The notes beneath the pieces were generated by a model. That model had not been told where the DNA came from. It saw only the letters and a program-made list of their open reading frames with translations, and did no database searches. The position numbers were made by a program, and so were the translations under genes. From assembly GCF_002443255.2 (NCBI RefSeq), contig NW_019211455.1, positions 39,909,449-39,973,448 of the forward strand: 64,000 nt of DNA. The letters run 5' to 3'. This DNA is from Varroa destructor (Eukaryota > Arthropoda > Arachnida > Mesostigmata > Varroidae). Positions 24,772 to 37,727 of the stretch are shown here, one piece after another. Position 1 is the first letter of the stretch, and every line of letters starts with the position of its first letter.

Positions 24772-25234
24772 CAGAATAACGCAGTCACTCACCAGCATCG
24801 ATACATCGAAAGAAAAAGCGAAATAGTAGACCGCTCCAGGACGACCCCTTGGGAACCCCCACCTCTTGCAAGGTGTCGAAGATAGGTAACTATACCGAGT
24901 ACCTTGTAGGCATAGCCAGCCGTAGCCTTTCTGGAGCACTGGCTGAACCAATAGTTAAACGCATGTGTAGGTAAAGGCTTAAAGGGTTGGCACTTGATTT
25001 GTTTTTGCTGTCATTCCAGAGCGTACTAAAGGATTCTGTAGAAAGCTCTTGTGGATCATAAAGTTTGTGGAGACCTAGGCATAGAGGCTTTTGCTTTTTC
25101 TTTTTCTACGTTTGCTCGTTAGACATTTCGCAGTAGGGAAAGGGAAATCCGCACGCCTACGCGAGGAGAGCGAATAGCCCTGAACGGTCAGCAAACAACG
25201 ACGGTTAGAATGCACTTTTTGGCCGTTCCGCACA

Positions 25235-25279
25235 AAAGAAGGCGGCATGTGAGAAGCTTTGTCACATGCCGCCTCCTTT
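25235..25279. repeat. stem-loop with a 12-bp perfect GC-rich stem
   Basis: GGCGGCATGTGA (25,241-25,252) and TCACATGCCGCC (25,262-25,273) pair perfectly around a 9-base loop. The stem extends outward by one more pair, one mismatch and four further pairs. Perfect 12-bp arms this close are expected about 0.05 times by chance here. It could be a small-RNA precursor or a protein-binding cruciform; neither is shown. Confidence 0.55.
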
Positions 25280-25608
25280 CTTTCACAAGCTCGCCGGGAA
25301 GGGGTAGCTCTAGTTTCTGTGGAAAGGACGCGCCAACAAATTACAACTGCTAGCAAAAGCCCCGCAAGAAAAACACAGGTCAAGCCGATATTGGCAGGAA
25401 GTATCAAAACGGATCTGGGTAGAGGAGCCAAAACTGTTATGCCGCTAACAGAACGTCATTTGAGGACCGCTGTCTATCATTTGATTGCGTCTGGTACAAA
25501 GAGATGACGCAGTTTTACGATAATACGTGCACTACGGCCTTTTTTGCTGGAGGACACATCGACAACGAGGGAAACTACAATCCTGGATAAGTCACTGAAT
25601 GAACGCAA

Positions 25609-25647
25609 CTCTCCCTCTCTCCCTCCCTCTCTCTCTCTCTCGCTCTC
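25609..25647. repeat. CT/CCCT microsatellite
   Basis: Imperfect CT-rich simple repeat of about 39 bp. Confidence 0.9.
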
Positions 25648-26172
25648 ATTTTAGAGGTATTTTTATTTTTCTTAATCGAAATTATCTCTCAGTATCTTTC
25701 TTGGTATCTATAATGAAAAACTTTCTTCTTGTTCGAATCTCTAATTTTGCACTATCTAACCCCTATGATTGATATTATTGTTTTTGCTTTTACGTTCCAG
25801 TTCAATGCGACACGCCTGTGATATGTTGACGCTGTAATTTTGTGCTTAGGAATACGCTATACTCACCTATATACGGGCTGTTTTCAGTATTTGTATGTTT
25901 TTCTTTTCCGGAAGCTGTCATCGTCATTACCAATATCGTATTCGTCGATGACGGGGATTCCACGTGGTCAAGGTATAATATTCTATTTTACTACTGAGAG
26001 AGTGCCTACTCCGTCCGGCACTGTTAAACCTGGCACGAGTGCCGCCTCCTTCCTTCGTGCTATCGTTTCTTCCTCTTCAAAAATGCTATCGCTGCCATCG
26101 ACATCGTAATCTCAGACGTACGGAAATCGCTTTCTCTGACCGCCTTCTTACGGTAGCCTTCTTTCCACTTAC

Positions 26173-26936
26173 CTGTATCTCAGTGTATCTATATATTTAA
26201 CTCCATTGACTAGTACTTCGGCTTTGTCGGCTCTGCCGTTACCGGCGCTGCCGAGCGTACCGTGCGACTCTCCAATCGAACGCCAAAACGAATTAGAGAC
26301 TAAGCAAAGGAAGGACGCGCGTCAACTTTGTCTTTCTTTGCCTGATCTGGCCACCACCAGGGAGCGGACGAGAGGCGCGCGAGAAACCAACAGAAGGAAA
26401 ATTAGCACTCGGATCACTCCACAGCGCGGAGCTGCTTTCGAAGGAATCCTACTTAGTTGGATATGGTAGGAGAACGGAACAAAAGCCCAACTATTCATGA
26501 CTACTATTAGTGCCAGTGCCCTTTGCTTTGGTTCGAACCTCGTCGCCTTTACCAAAGGATTCGTCTGCTGCCGGTGTAAGCGGTAGTCGAGAAAACAGGC
26601 GCCGCAGCCACCACCAACAGTGCCATAAATGAGTACGCGAATAGGCTCCACGAAGACCAGCCAATTTAAAAGTGCTCTTAACACATAGCCGCAACAGCGC
26701 AAGAGACAGAAAAACCCCCAACAGCTGTGGTGTGAACAAAGCATCGGCGAAATAGGAAATAGGACACATAGGCATTGCATGGTGACAAGCGGCTCATCAG
26801 GGTCGTAAAAACGTACGGTCAGCTTTGGTGGATGGAACAGCGTCTTGAGATCTTTCCTGTGGCAGTCGCTAGTTGCTGGCTGGTAAACGACTCGGTCGTC
26901 GAAAGGAGCCGCGAAGGATACATGTCGAGCTATCAT
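26173..26936 (-). CDS. longest open frame; one in-frame TGA, ends at a perfect donor
   Basis: From ATG at 26,936 the frame is open for 204 codons to TGA at 26,324-26,322, then continues in the same frame for about 49 codons to TAC AG|GTAAGT (donor at 26,172), a perfect 5' splice site. The first 50 residues are hydrophilic; the middle is Cys-, Leu- and Val-rich, with hydrophobic patches not clearly forming helices. The piece after the TGA is Gly-, Ala- and Lys-rich. A plus-strand frame (26,206-26,469) overlaps. It may be chance, a gene broken by one stop, or two exons of which the second begins after an AG inside the frame. Confidence 0.22.
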
Positions 26937-29900
26937 TAGGTATAATCAAATAAGCAGAGCATATTTGACCTCAAAAACTTTCGCACGGGTGGGGCATATA
27001 GAAGTCGAATTTTAGGGATAACTTGATTCGGAGGGGTGGATGGACATCCATCCATAGTGGGTATTGCTTGTTTCGTTTAAAGCGCATTTGTCGAGTTTAG
27101 CTTATTTATAGTTATAAGCATGAACCTGTTCTCTCATATATATATATATATGTATATATTCTTATTTACAGTAGTTTACCACCCGCTCTCCATTAGTTGC
27201 GGTGAAGGTTCGTAGTGGAACGAGGAAGGCCATAGTGAGTAAGGAAAATAAGAGCTGTTTAGAAGAAAATCTTGTTATTATCTTCTCAGGTTCACTTGGT
27301 TAGCCTCGCCAATTTAACTGTTTTAGGAATTTTACTATAGAAGATACATTGGTTCTATCGATAATACAACATACACGAAGCAGTTCTGGTAACCTTTTGA
27401 TGTAACAATGCTGCGTACATCTCAATTCACACTCTCTTTTAGGAATCGCCACCAGGAATGCTCTTTCGTCAAATGTTGCTGTTACTAGATTTGCTGCAGG
27501 ACACGGAAATGACCTATATACAGTCTTGTAGAGGAAAGCCGGGTGACTTCGATGACTACTGAAACGACTATACCAGCCACAGAGATCTCAAGGGCTAGCT
27601 TGTTTCGAAGCGCTGGCGACTTCCAAGGAGAACACTAAAAAGCAAATAAAGAGGCATCCTGAGTTCTGGGAGAAGGATGAAGGCGGTCGGAAGACGTCGA
27701 CCAAAAGGAAGTGATCGAAAAGGGGCTGCATTTTTCTCCTTACCATATTTTCTATCATGTGCCAAGAGAAAGAATTAGATATCAAATGTGTTCCAGCTGT
27801 TCGCTGGCCCCTCGTGCCACTACACTCGCATGGCCAGAGGCTGTAATACTACTAGACCTGCTGCAAGGACTAGTGCACCTTTTAAAAGAAAAGTCTTTGG
27901 GGATTGCGTCTCTTTGGTTGGTGAGGCGAAAACCTGTACTGAGCGTGTTGAGGAAGAAAGAGTGACGGAAGTAGGTCAAATCGGGGTAAAGGCGTAAGCT
28001 AATAGGTGACAGGAAGACCTCGAAATGTGTCACAACAACGGGAGCTTAGAAGGAAGAAAAGAACAGCGAAAGAAGAACGTGGGGATGGAAGAAGGCGAGG
28101 TAGAGGAACTAGAAATCGGAGGCAACCCAAACGAGAAGACCGAAGCATTATATTGGCTTAAGTTGTAAAGGTTATAAATGGCCTTGCCACGAGTGGTTGC
28201 GTGAACGGAACTAACCTTGAGTTTAGCTGGCTTGGCTGGTCGAGGAAATCAGCAGGGAAAACCATTAATGTCCCGAAAGAACATTGGAAGAGTAAGAAAG
28301 GGCGAGCAACATGCGCACGAGCGGTTTAGACGCAATCTAGTTACACAGAGAAACGCCTCAGAATTACAAACGACGTGGAAAACGAATCATCAGCTCATTA
28401 ACCAAAAAAATAGATATTTAGTTATTGGTTTTGACGATCGGTGGAATTTGAAAAGGCGAACATAAAAGGAAGTATGTCAAAGAAGGAAATCGTGAAGCTG
28501 CTTCGGGAGAGAATCGGCGCACGATGATGCAATGTTAAAGTTTATGGCGGTTGCCCACAAAGAAAGAATACTGTTTACTGGGCACGTTGCATTTACTCAA
28601 AGTTCTTGTTTGCTATTAATCGTGTACAATCTTAAACTGCTTTTAATGTAAAAGTACTTGAATTGATCTTCTTAAGTATTGAGAAGGCATGCTAACCGGA
28701 GATGCTTTTTTAATCCTAGATGTTTCTTAATACTATATTTTCCTAATTCCCCGTAGAATAACGGCCAACAATGTTATTAACAGATGCAGTCACTTTTGGA
28801 CATCGTCATGATTCGGAACGGGGACTACGTATGGATCAAAGTCAAATGCATGATGAGGAATATAAGCTATACTTTAGTTAGTTAAAAGAGTAAACCATGG
28901 TCCCGCGTGCACACGAGAGGGGGGTCGGCCATGCTGTTTTCTCCTTATCATACCTTAATCAGTCACCCACTATACCACTTCGCTGCTTGTCCCTTATGAC
29001 GTCGGTGATTAGATGTACGTACACTTGAGTAATGGCCTTATGGGCGTTTCTTCTGTACCCATACAGTGAATATGTGAAATGAAAAGTTACAGCATGCGGC
29101 GTTTATTTAGGCACTTATATTCCGATTAATGCGCAACTTCTCATTAGACCGAAATTTACTCATGGGTGGTTCGTCCAGCATAGGTTATTGGATCCTATTC
29201 ACTTACACACTTTTCGCCGCTGTATTCCGCTATTGAACGGTGGATGCCAATTGTTCGATACCCTAGTAGTACTACAAGCTATCACAGTTGCTTTGACATT
29301 TGGAATAGGAGCTTAGGTCCACGCTGCTCGCTCAACGGCAATACAATGCTACAGCTGATTGAGGCAAGTACAGAGTTTAGAGAAGACGTGCTTTTAGAAC
29401 CAAAAGTAATCTCTTCAACCGGGTTTAAAGCCGACTATAACCGGGTTTATGGGTTAACCAATGACTTCTTAGTAAAGGAGAAAAGCTATCAAATGACCGT
29501 GACTGTACCAATGTCGTTCTATCTACGATAAGGGCTTTACTATGACCTTTAATTGTTCACCTTAACGAAACCTGACCTGCTTCCTAGTGTTTTTATAAGC
29601 GGTTCTAGAAACAGATTTGCCCTTGCAAAATCTGAGCAACAGGGCAAATGGGGAAGTTTGCAATAAATTAAATAACGTAGCTTCTTTTTTGTGTTTATGA
29701 CTGGGTCAACCTGCCCGGAAATAGGTTTAAAAACCGAACTCCCGCTTAACGGACACGTTTGTGCGTCTTATAGTCGTCTTTTCGGCATAGTATTTTAATT
29801 GTAAATCCTGCCAGTCAAATATAAATCTGAGCGTCTATAAAATACATGAGTATTATGGTATTTCAGAGTCATTGTCCTGTTCCGATGTTTTCCTTGTTCT

Positions 29901-29950
29901 TTATCACATCTTATACTATTCGAATAGACAAAATGAGGCCAATAAACTGG
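26937..29950. other. gene-free stretch
   Basis: No supportable gene. A purine-rich region lies at about 27,960-28,140. A small palindrome GGATGGACATCCATCC is near 27,038, a TA tract at 27,137-27,151, and two copies of AACCGGGTTTA 22 bp apart near 29,418-29,450. Frames at 27,588-28,033 overlap on both strands. Confidence 0.45.
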
Positions 29951-30406
29951 TCAAGCCAGGCTTAGTTTGTCACGTATGTTATTACGGTGCTCATATATGG
30001 TGAAATAAGCAACGCCATTATTGCTGTCGCTGCTGCCCAGAATCGATATTCTAGCAACGTAAAGCGCAACGTTGATTGTACGCAATTGCCTGCTAGACGT
30101 ATGGTTTTCGATCAGGGGGAGATAACTGCATGTTTCGCTGGTCAAAACAGAGCCGAATGTGGGATAGACAAGACAACGTAGATGTGAAATCTTGCCCAGA
30201 TGTGACCGAGATATACAGCAAAGAGTGATCAATAGAAACATATGTTCCAGCTCTACGAAGTGATTTCGTTGCATCTGGACGAGCGCTGATTGACTCATTT
30301 GGTTATGGCTTGAAGAGAGTAGTATTTGGTTTTCACGCCAAGATTCACGAAATCTGTAGCAGACTCTGGAACAACGGCTATAATCTGCCCTTTTCTTAAA
30401 GTACAA
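29951..30406 (-). CDS. open frame, unknown protein
   Basis: A stop-bounded minus-strand frame of about 151 codons that begins without an ATG (first Met roughly 35 codons in) and ends TGA at 29,951. The C-terminal third alternates polar and aliphatic residues in a way compatible with beta structure. No motif is recognised and the flanks lack good splice signals. Length is at chance level for the window. Confidence 0.15.
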   Translation of the reverse strand: MYFKKRADYSRCSRVCYRFRESWRENQILLSSSHNQMSQSALVQMQRNHFVELEHMFLLITLCCISRSHLGKISHLRCLVYPTFGSVLTSETCSYLPLIENHTSSRQLRTINVALYVARISILGSSDSNNGVAYFTIYEHRNNIRDKLSLA

Positions 30407-33400
30407 ATATTTATATACAAATAAACAAAATAAGCCTATAAATTAAATTAAACTTACACTCTGTTTCGGAACTTAAACTGTAAGAAATGTAATGTTATTA
30501 TTATCATATACTCAGTGAATTGTAAGGTCTTAGGGTCCAGCTAAAGCCTTCGGACACTAGTACAATGTTAACATAACCTGTCATTACCGGTATGCCAGAT
30601 AATAATATATTTCGCCCTTGCTTCCGATTGAAATAATAGTTTTAATACAATTGAAAGTTACCTAAAAGGAACTGAACCTCACGTTGCTTTGTGAAATATA
30701 TAATAGAAATGAAGAGGTAATCTTTACATGTACGTTTTGTGTTCTCTCTGATCTAAATCAATTAGCTGGTACAGAGCCTTCCAAAAGGTTAATTTATAAT
30801 ATTATATCTATTTTGCGTGTAATTTGCCGGTATATGGGAAAAGACTGACACTGATTTTTGTTGTTATAGGCAGTAACGTACACCTCTACCTGATTCTGTA
30901 ACGTTACTAAATTATGAAATACTTCAGGTCACAGCCACCCCACAAAGGTTCACAGCTAGGATCCAGTGAAAACAATTCGCAATTTATACAGATGCGTTTA
31001 ATGATTATTTCGGGCATATCCCCTGCATCCTCTGCTTTTGCGCAACCTGTTGATATGGGTTTTATTGTGCGCACGACTCCGGCACGTCCATGTTTTGCAC
31101 GTGCCCGGAAATTAAGTCACACAACCTTAAACCTGCCCAAATAAAACATTCATCATTAGAAACGGAAGTAGAATGATTGTGTTGGCACATCGAGAATGAA
31201 ATTAACGCTCTTAGTTATGCGTTACTGATCCTTTGCCAATTGGACAGCCACACTGGCGGCAGGACATTTGTCCTATAGTGCGCAGTTGTCATTTGTTAAC
31301 GAAACCCAAAGGCACTTTTTAGGCGCTCTCAAAAGGACAAATAGTTAGAACAACAAGATTAAGGTCCAAGTACAGCTGAAGGACAATCGTTTGTCTTATT
31401 GCGTTAGTGAGCGCGCACTTCAGTGATCTGACCGCTCAGCGAAATCGAAAACGTTTAAATTGCTCGGGTTGGAGTCGACGGTGGAAGGAGGATCATTGAG
31501 AGTAATACCGTTCGATTGTATCGACTGTACTCAACAGGTAATAATGTATATTATAATGATATTTTCTCTTTGAGAGAACACGTATTATAAATACGTACGC
31601 TTAAGAGGCATTACATTGATAACAACTCTATGCTTTCTTATTTCTCACACTGCGCCGATATAGATTCGCGGGTTAGATGATTATCGTTAGTGGGTTGTAT
31701 TTTTCTGAAGAATTTAAATGAAAAGTATTTGAAGGTCTATGTCAGAGAATTGCGAAAGCAAAGATTGAATTGCTCAGCATTTTTTAGGCTACATTGTTTA
31801 TATAAGTTTGGGGAGGTCCAAGGACGTCCCTGTGTCTTCCTCAAGTAATTTTTTAGAGGCAACTGATTAAAATATCAAGTTCAATTTATCTACTTTGAGA
31901 TTTTCCGCGCAGAGGTGAGCTCGCCCAAGAACCTCTGCTAACAGTGAATAACTCAAACGTTAGGCGGTGAAATATTATTTGTTTTTGCAAGCCGCCTGTG
32001 TACGTTTCGTAGAAATCCTTGCCTCGACCATAATATTATATATCCTTCGGCCGCAAGTAGACTATCTATATACACGGCTTGACGGAAGTGCTAACGCAAA
32101 GTCCGGCAAGAATGTCCTCTTTAAGACGAACCTTCTCGAGGCCCGAAATTCTACCGGCCGTACATGAGTGTTTCTATACGAGCGCCTAGGCCTTCCCGTT
32201 TGCAGTAACCCTTTAAGTGGGGTAACGACCCTTACCATCGCGGACGCTACTATATGCGATAGACAAGATTTTACGAGGGCATAAACACGTCCCTTTAAAA
32301 CGGCTTATTGATTTAGGGGACGTTTTTGGTAGAATACACACCCTCAATGAATGGCCATGAGGCGCTATCCTGAAGGGGGTGACAGGATGTGGCAGCTGCC
32401 ATATAAGTAACGGATAAGCAAAACCTGCCCATTATAGAAAGAGACATAGTGGCATCGCCTACATAGGGCTGCCTTCAGACTTAGACTTTAGCGAGAAACC
32501 GTAACAGTGTCGCACCATTCTCGTCTGCTGTGGCCGTCCCGTCGTTGCAGCGTGTACCATGTTGTGAGAGGTATTTAATTTTATATATTTGCCTACGAAA
32601 CATAATAACATGTAAAATGATTCAGATTCGGAACTAAATGCAGACTCCGTTTCGTCCTGAAAAGTCTCGCCAGCTGTCCGAAGCATTGTCTAATTGTGGG
32701 AGTTCTGGACGTAAAGCCCGAAACACTGATTTTGGTACAAAAAGTGTATCCCCCTCTTGTTAAGATATTGATATTTTATTGAAGTTATGTAAAGATGCCG
32801 AGGCATTAGCTGGTTATAGCTACATATTTGCTAGGATGAATCACATCCCATAATAGAAGCAGGCGTGTTTCTCTAAGACGCTGCGTAAAACAATACGATA
32901 TCTCCCTGTAGAATAAATGTATTAACACTAATAGTAAATTAGGCTGGTTAGAAGCAATGGAGACAACGGCTATACTACAAATACCGCCATCACGCCCATT
33001 GCTCTAATTGGAACATGTGTTCCACGTTCATAGTCAGCGATCAATCCAGGCGTAGAGCATACTTAACCCTTCTAATTCTTCGCCTCTGTATTTCGTCCTA
33101 TTTGGGTCACAATCCGACAGTTCGCTAAACATTTCAGTGGGCCGTATTGTCGCATCGAATGCCGAATCATTATTGGAAATATAATTAATTTTTGTAGCCG
33201 TTTATAAAATTGACGATTACCAGGGTGTATAGTACCTGACATTTAGACACACGATTCGTTTCGCGTTGTAAAAACTTAAGCGTCTGAGAAAACACCTGAC
33301 CTGAACAGTGGAAGCAAATATAAGACCCGGAAATATTTATAGGCCCCGAGTGCGCCGTCCGGGACCCTGTAGACTCGAACCCGTCTTCCTCCTAGTATGA

Positions 33401-33651
33401 CAATCGTAAATGTAAAAAAAGTTGACAGTTGTTTAACACTCGTTATCGGAGATCGTAATACACAAATTACCTGTACCTATTTTAAAAGTATAGTTAGGTA
33501 GGAACTTGGCAAATTCATGTAGGCACGCCCAAAAATATAGATATTTATTTGATTTATTAATACTGTAACGTTATAATAAAATTGATACATGCATTGCAAA
33601 GTATACGTGCAGGTCGACCAAATCCATTATGCATTATCACCCTGATAACAG

Positions 33652-33669
33652 TTTTTTTTTTTTTTTTTT
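33652..33669 (+). repeat. T18 homopolymer
   Basis: An 18-base T run on the plus strand. No target duplication or poly-A retroelement remnant was recognised next to it. Confidence 0.9.
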
Positions 33670-35305
33670 ATCACAGTATGAATTATATCTCTGTATCCAC
33701 GTTTCCCGGATGCTTATTGATATCATTAACCAGCGATTTTCAAGGCGCTTTATCAGAGCGTTGACTAGTAACTGCTGCAGGGGGTCCCTCTTTGGAACCC
33801 CACAACTAAATGATCAAAACCGTTTCCGAGAAAGTGTTTCATTTAGCAAAGTAGTGTGTTGTAAAACGCTGACAACAATAGTAGAGGTATACAAACACTC
33901 ACAATAACTAGATAAATGGGGAAGATATGTTTTATCTCCTTTTTCAAATTAGCATTCTACTTAGGATGAACACTCATGCTGCACGATGGACGTTTGCATG
34001 TAGCTTTGTGTAATTACAGGCAGCTATTACTTGGTAACAATAATTAGAGACAATAGCAATGCAACAGGTGCCTGCCGCTATAGCAATACAGTATGACAGA
34101 TTAAGTAATAATTACCACCACGAGGACAAAGAAAGTACACATTAAAATGATGACTCTTGCTGCAATTAGAAGCTTTAAAAGTTCATAGCGCCAAACCCTG
34201 TCTTGCGGACTACCTGTCACTGCTATTACCGTTGATGCTATTTATATTGTTGAGGTGATATTAGAGAAGGCCGAAAAAAAGGTAAAACCAATTCCAAACA
34301 AAGGTTGTTTAAACTAATTGTTGCTAGGATTAATCGTCTGGTGGATTGTGAAGTCATTGAGTCTGCTAAGATCGTCGGTTTATTGTATGGCGAATATACA
34401 AGCAGCTTGATGGAAGATTTCTAGAACCGTGTTTACAGAAGAGTATTATTTTTGGGCTTAAACCCATCTGGCCACCCGTGCCACAAACCTTTCGATATTT
34501 GATACAATGCAGTGCAAAATAATAGAATGAAATAAATATATATATTACCTAAAATCATAAACACCTTCTGTGGGCTGCAAAACAACTCAATTATAAACGA
34601 ATTTGAGTCTCTATGGAAAACTATTTGTCAATCCAGGTAATCGAAGATATGATGTTGTTGCTCGTTCTTCTCGCATTGATCTAATGTTAATAGATAATTT
34701 TATACCCGAGCTATATGAGTTAGCAATTAGTCATCATCCAGGGAAGCGCCATTACCCCCTCCAAAGGTCCTCCCCACTTGAACCACTTCAGACGCTCGAG
34801 TTTGCTGCAACTGAAACATTAATTAGACAAGATAACCTCGATCACAGGTGTATTTGCTTCACCGATTCAAGTGACACATCGCTTCGAGACAGCGTCTGAC
34901 AGGGCGCAGCTCAGGTCATACTACCCGATTCCGAATCAGGCTCACCCCCTACATCGACAAATCAAAGTCTTTCGGCTAGCATTGCACTTTGCACGCTGTC
35001 CCATACCACCGCATACTGCCATTGAGGCAAGCCATTCATTGCCCCTCGTTGAACAGAGAGAAACAATGTGATTACTTAGTAATTAGCGGGTGACTTGGCG
35101 TTCTTAACGTGAGCGCATTAGTAGCGGTCGACTTTATTGATTCGGCTAAATTCGCACCGCCTCGATATGTTGTTCCCGCTAACAACAATAGCAACAGCGC
35201 CAGAAAAGGGAAAGTGCGTATTGGATTTAGCTTGGCCTGAATTTGTGGACTTTTACGAAAACAAGTTGAAAAATAGGTCTGTTAGCAGGCAAAACAAGTA
35301 GTTAT

Positions 35306-35318
35306 AAAAAAAAAAAAA
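35306..35318 (+). repeat. A13 homopolymer
   Basis: A 13-base A run without recognisable retroelement flanks. Confidence 0.9.
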
Positions 35319-35834
35319 CTTTTCGAGTCAGTCTGGTTAGATGAAGATTTTTTTATTGTTCTTGTAGAACCAGTTCTTCCTATATTGTAGGCCTGAGCCC
35401 GCAAATACCTATGATGGTCCCAAACGCAGCTGGGTCATTTGTGTGATGTTTGTGTAGTTTATGTTTCACATATACAGATCCCCGTTCCCTAACGATACTA
35501 AATACCTAAAAAACATTACTTGATTTTCCCTTCATGTTATAGCTTTAGATATAGATAGGAATAGGTTAAATGACACACTATTTAGTTACTAAGCGAATTC
35601 GTTGTAATGTTCCCATAATTTCCTTCGTTGACGTGATGGTTTAAATGACCAATCCTCTGAACGAAAAGGACCAAGGGTCGCTGCTTTTACCTACCATATA
35701 TTTACTACACAAACTATGTAAACAGAAGAAGTTATTTTACTAATTTCTTCCGTGTCTCCAGTCGCTTCCAACACTCCCGCTGTTATTCTAACCCTTCAAG
35801 GGTAACCGTTTGTGTATTTGTGTTCCGCTTCCAG

Positions 35835-36241
35835 GTAAGAATGCGACATACAACTGCCGACATATTGACGTAAACACGAGGCGTTATTTCTGTCCTATCT
35901 TCGTTGCGTTGTCGGGATGTGCCGGAAATATTGAGATTCGTTTGTGGGCGAATCCATTAAGCAGGAACAAAGGAACAAATATCGTTACCCTCGGAGGTGA
36001 AAGCAAGAGCTTGCTATCCCTAGCTGGCTTAGTCCGTATCTCGGACGGCGTTTATGCAACTGGGGAGAAGATACAAATAGAAACATTTATCTGCATACGA
36101 CATACGAGTGTCTACTTATCGACAGAACAGTTGACCCTTGGAGATATGTCACGTTTAATACATTATATATCTATAAAGAGATATACAGGGGTTGCACGAA
36201 TTTATCGTAGACAAAAAAAAGCAAATGATATGGAGGTCTAG
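35835..36241 (+). CDS. candidate 3'-terminal exon, unknown protein
   Basis: A T-rich tract ending TTCCGCTTCCAG puts an acceptor at 35,833-35,834. The frame that follows is open for 135 codons to TAG at 36,241, and after that single stop the same frame stays open to 36,340. The start holds three cysteines in about 30 residues with a potential N-glycosylation site (NAT); the middle has strand-like GEKIQIETF patterns, which hints at an extracellular beta-rich domain, but no family is recognised. One caution: CAG|GTAAGA at the same point is also a consensus donor, so this could instead be an exon end. Confidence 0.27.
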
Positions 36242-37727
36242 TCGTGCTTGACTAGTTTAGATAATTTTCCCGTTTCCAGCGGGGATTATCGCTATACACG
36301 TTATTATTGTTGTTACGAAGTAAACAAGGGAGTGCGGTAAGGTCATAACTTATCTACTGTGACTGGCCTAGTATTATGGCTAACCCAGATTCTGTCGGAA
36401 TGACATTGGACTTAATCTGATTACAAAATAAGCCCAAAAGCGATATGCACTGTTTTTGTAGAAGAATGAACGATGTTGATCAACTCAAACTAGAGGTTAA
36501 GACGAAAGTTAAAAAGGAGTACGAGCTGCTCTATTTTGTTCTTTTACTGTGCACCCTATGATTAGTAAGAAGTGGGCATAACTATCAAATGTAATATGGC
36601 TAACTAACTTAAAAAGTTTTACTGCTTAAATATGGTAATAACAGAGTTTGAAATAGAAGCCATCTTATCAGAACACTTCTGCAACGCCATTGTGCCAAAA
36701 ATTTATATCTCTATCGAAATGCACCCCCTAACTACTTTTTCAAAGCAATAGGTAACAAGTCCGAAAGTGCTTTGCAGTCGATGGTAGTTTCGGTGAGAGA
36801 CATTGGTCAAGCTTGCTTTCTGAGATTCACGGAAGTGTCCCAGAAGTTTCGCGTGGTTCTATCTAGTCGCCTATCGAACTAAGTTCAATTCTATACATGT
36901 ATTTAATGAAAAACGTGTTAACGAAAAATAGAAGTGAAATTATCTTTTTGTATTATACAGTGATCATTGCATTGCCAAAGTAGCCGACCTGGGAAGAGGA
37001 TTTCGAATAATCTATCTTGAACTCGGAACTACTGAACGATGTCATTGCCATATACAAGTACAGAAAGTCTGTTCGTTTGCGCAGCTGAAGCTGAGATGAG
37101 CTCTGGGCTTGGCTGCTATGCAACGCATTATCCTCATCTATTGAGGTTCGATCTACTTTTTGCAAAATGCTTATCTACATGAATTATAGACTTCTGGAGA
37201 TCGGCAGAAGTTAAGAAGACTTCTGCTGATCGCCATCTATGGGCCTTTCGCCGACAGGAACGTGGGGTCTGGGAATGCTTCAACATAGCATCTGCAGGGC
37301 GCCAATAGGTGTTACCACCAGAATTTTCACAGACGGCTGTAAACGTAAAATTTGCAATTTTTCGATTATTAGCCTTTTCATATTTCCTCCTATCGCCAGC
37401 GCAAAATAGTCTAGATATTGCCCGTTTGATATAATACGTATTCGCAGCCATTCTAGCATTAGCCCACATAGCTGCTAGAAATCGACAAGAAATTCAATGA
37501 AAAGATTTTACTTTATTGGCCATGGCCTTAAGGTGAAAGTGTATATGCGTATTTGTGTATATAATATATTGTCGATAAATGGTTATGAGCAGTGGGGGAA
37601 AAGGAAATCAGGATCCTTAAATCTCTATTTGATCCAACTAATTCACGTCACTTTGTTTGAATGAGGATCTACATGAGAAATGAGTAATTCAGCGTACTCT
37701 TTTGTCGCACCCTGTCTCACATAGCTC
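36242..37727. other. gene-poor stretch
   Basis: No supportable gene. It includes the hairpin at 37,186-37,240, which lies inside a chance-length minus frame (37,134-37,469). Confidence 0.45.
37186..37240. repeat. 55-nt stem-loop
   Basis: GATCGGCAGAAGT (37,199-37,211) pairs with ACTTCTGCTGATC (37,219-37,231) with one G-U wobble around a 7-base loop. The stem goes on after one mismatch with GG/CC, a bulge, and ATAGA/TCTAT. Overall about 20 pairs. The size suits a short precursor hairpin. Confidence 0.45.

Larger units (their letters stand above)
24772..26172. other. gene-free stretch with CT-rich repeat
   Basis: Holds the hairpin at 25,235-25,279 and a CT/CCCT microsatellite at 25,609-25,647. 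Overlapping frames on both strands at 25,075-25,507 share GC-rich sequence and have no start or splice support. Confidence 0.45.
30407..35834. other. AT-rich, gene-poor stretch
   Basis: More than 5 kb with low GC and only short, unsupported frames. It holds a T18 run at 33,652-33,669, an A13 run at 35,306-35,318, an 8-bp inverted pair GCAGAGGT/ACCTCTGC near 31,910, and ACGTATTATAAATACGT (7-bp arms) near 31,580. Confidence 0.5.

Noticed and set aside
33010..33025. TGGAACATGTGTTCCA, resembling a steroid-receptor element
   Set aside because: The half-sites are separated by two bases, not the three required, and there is no gene context.
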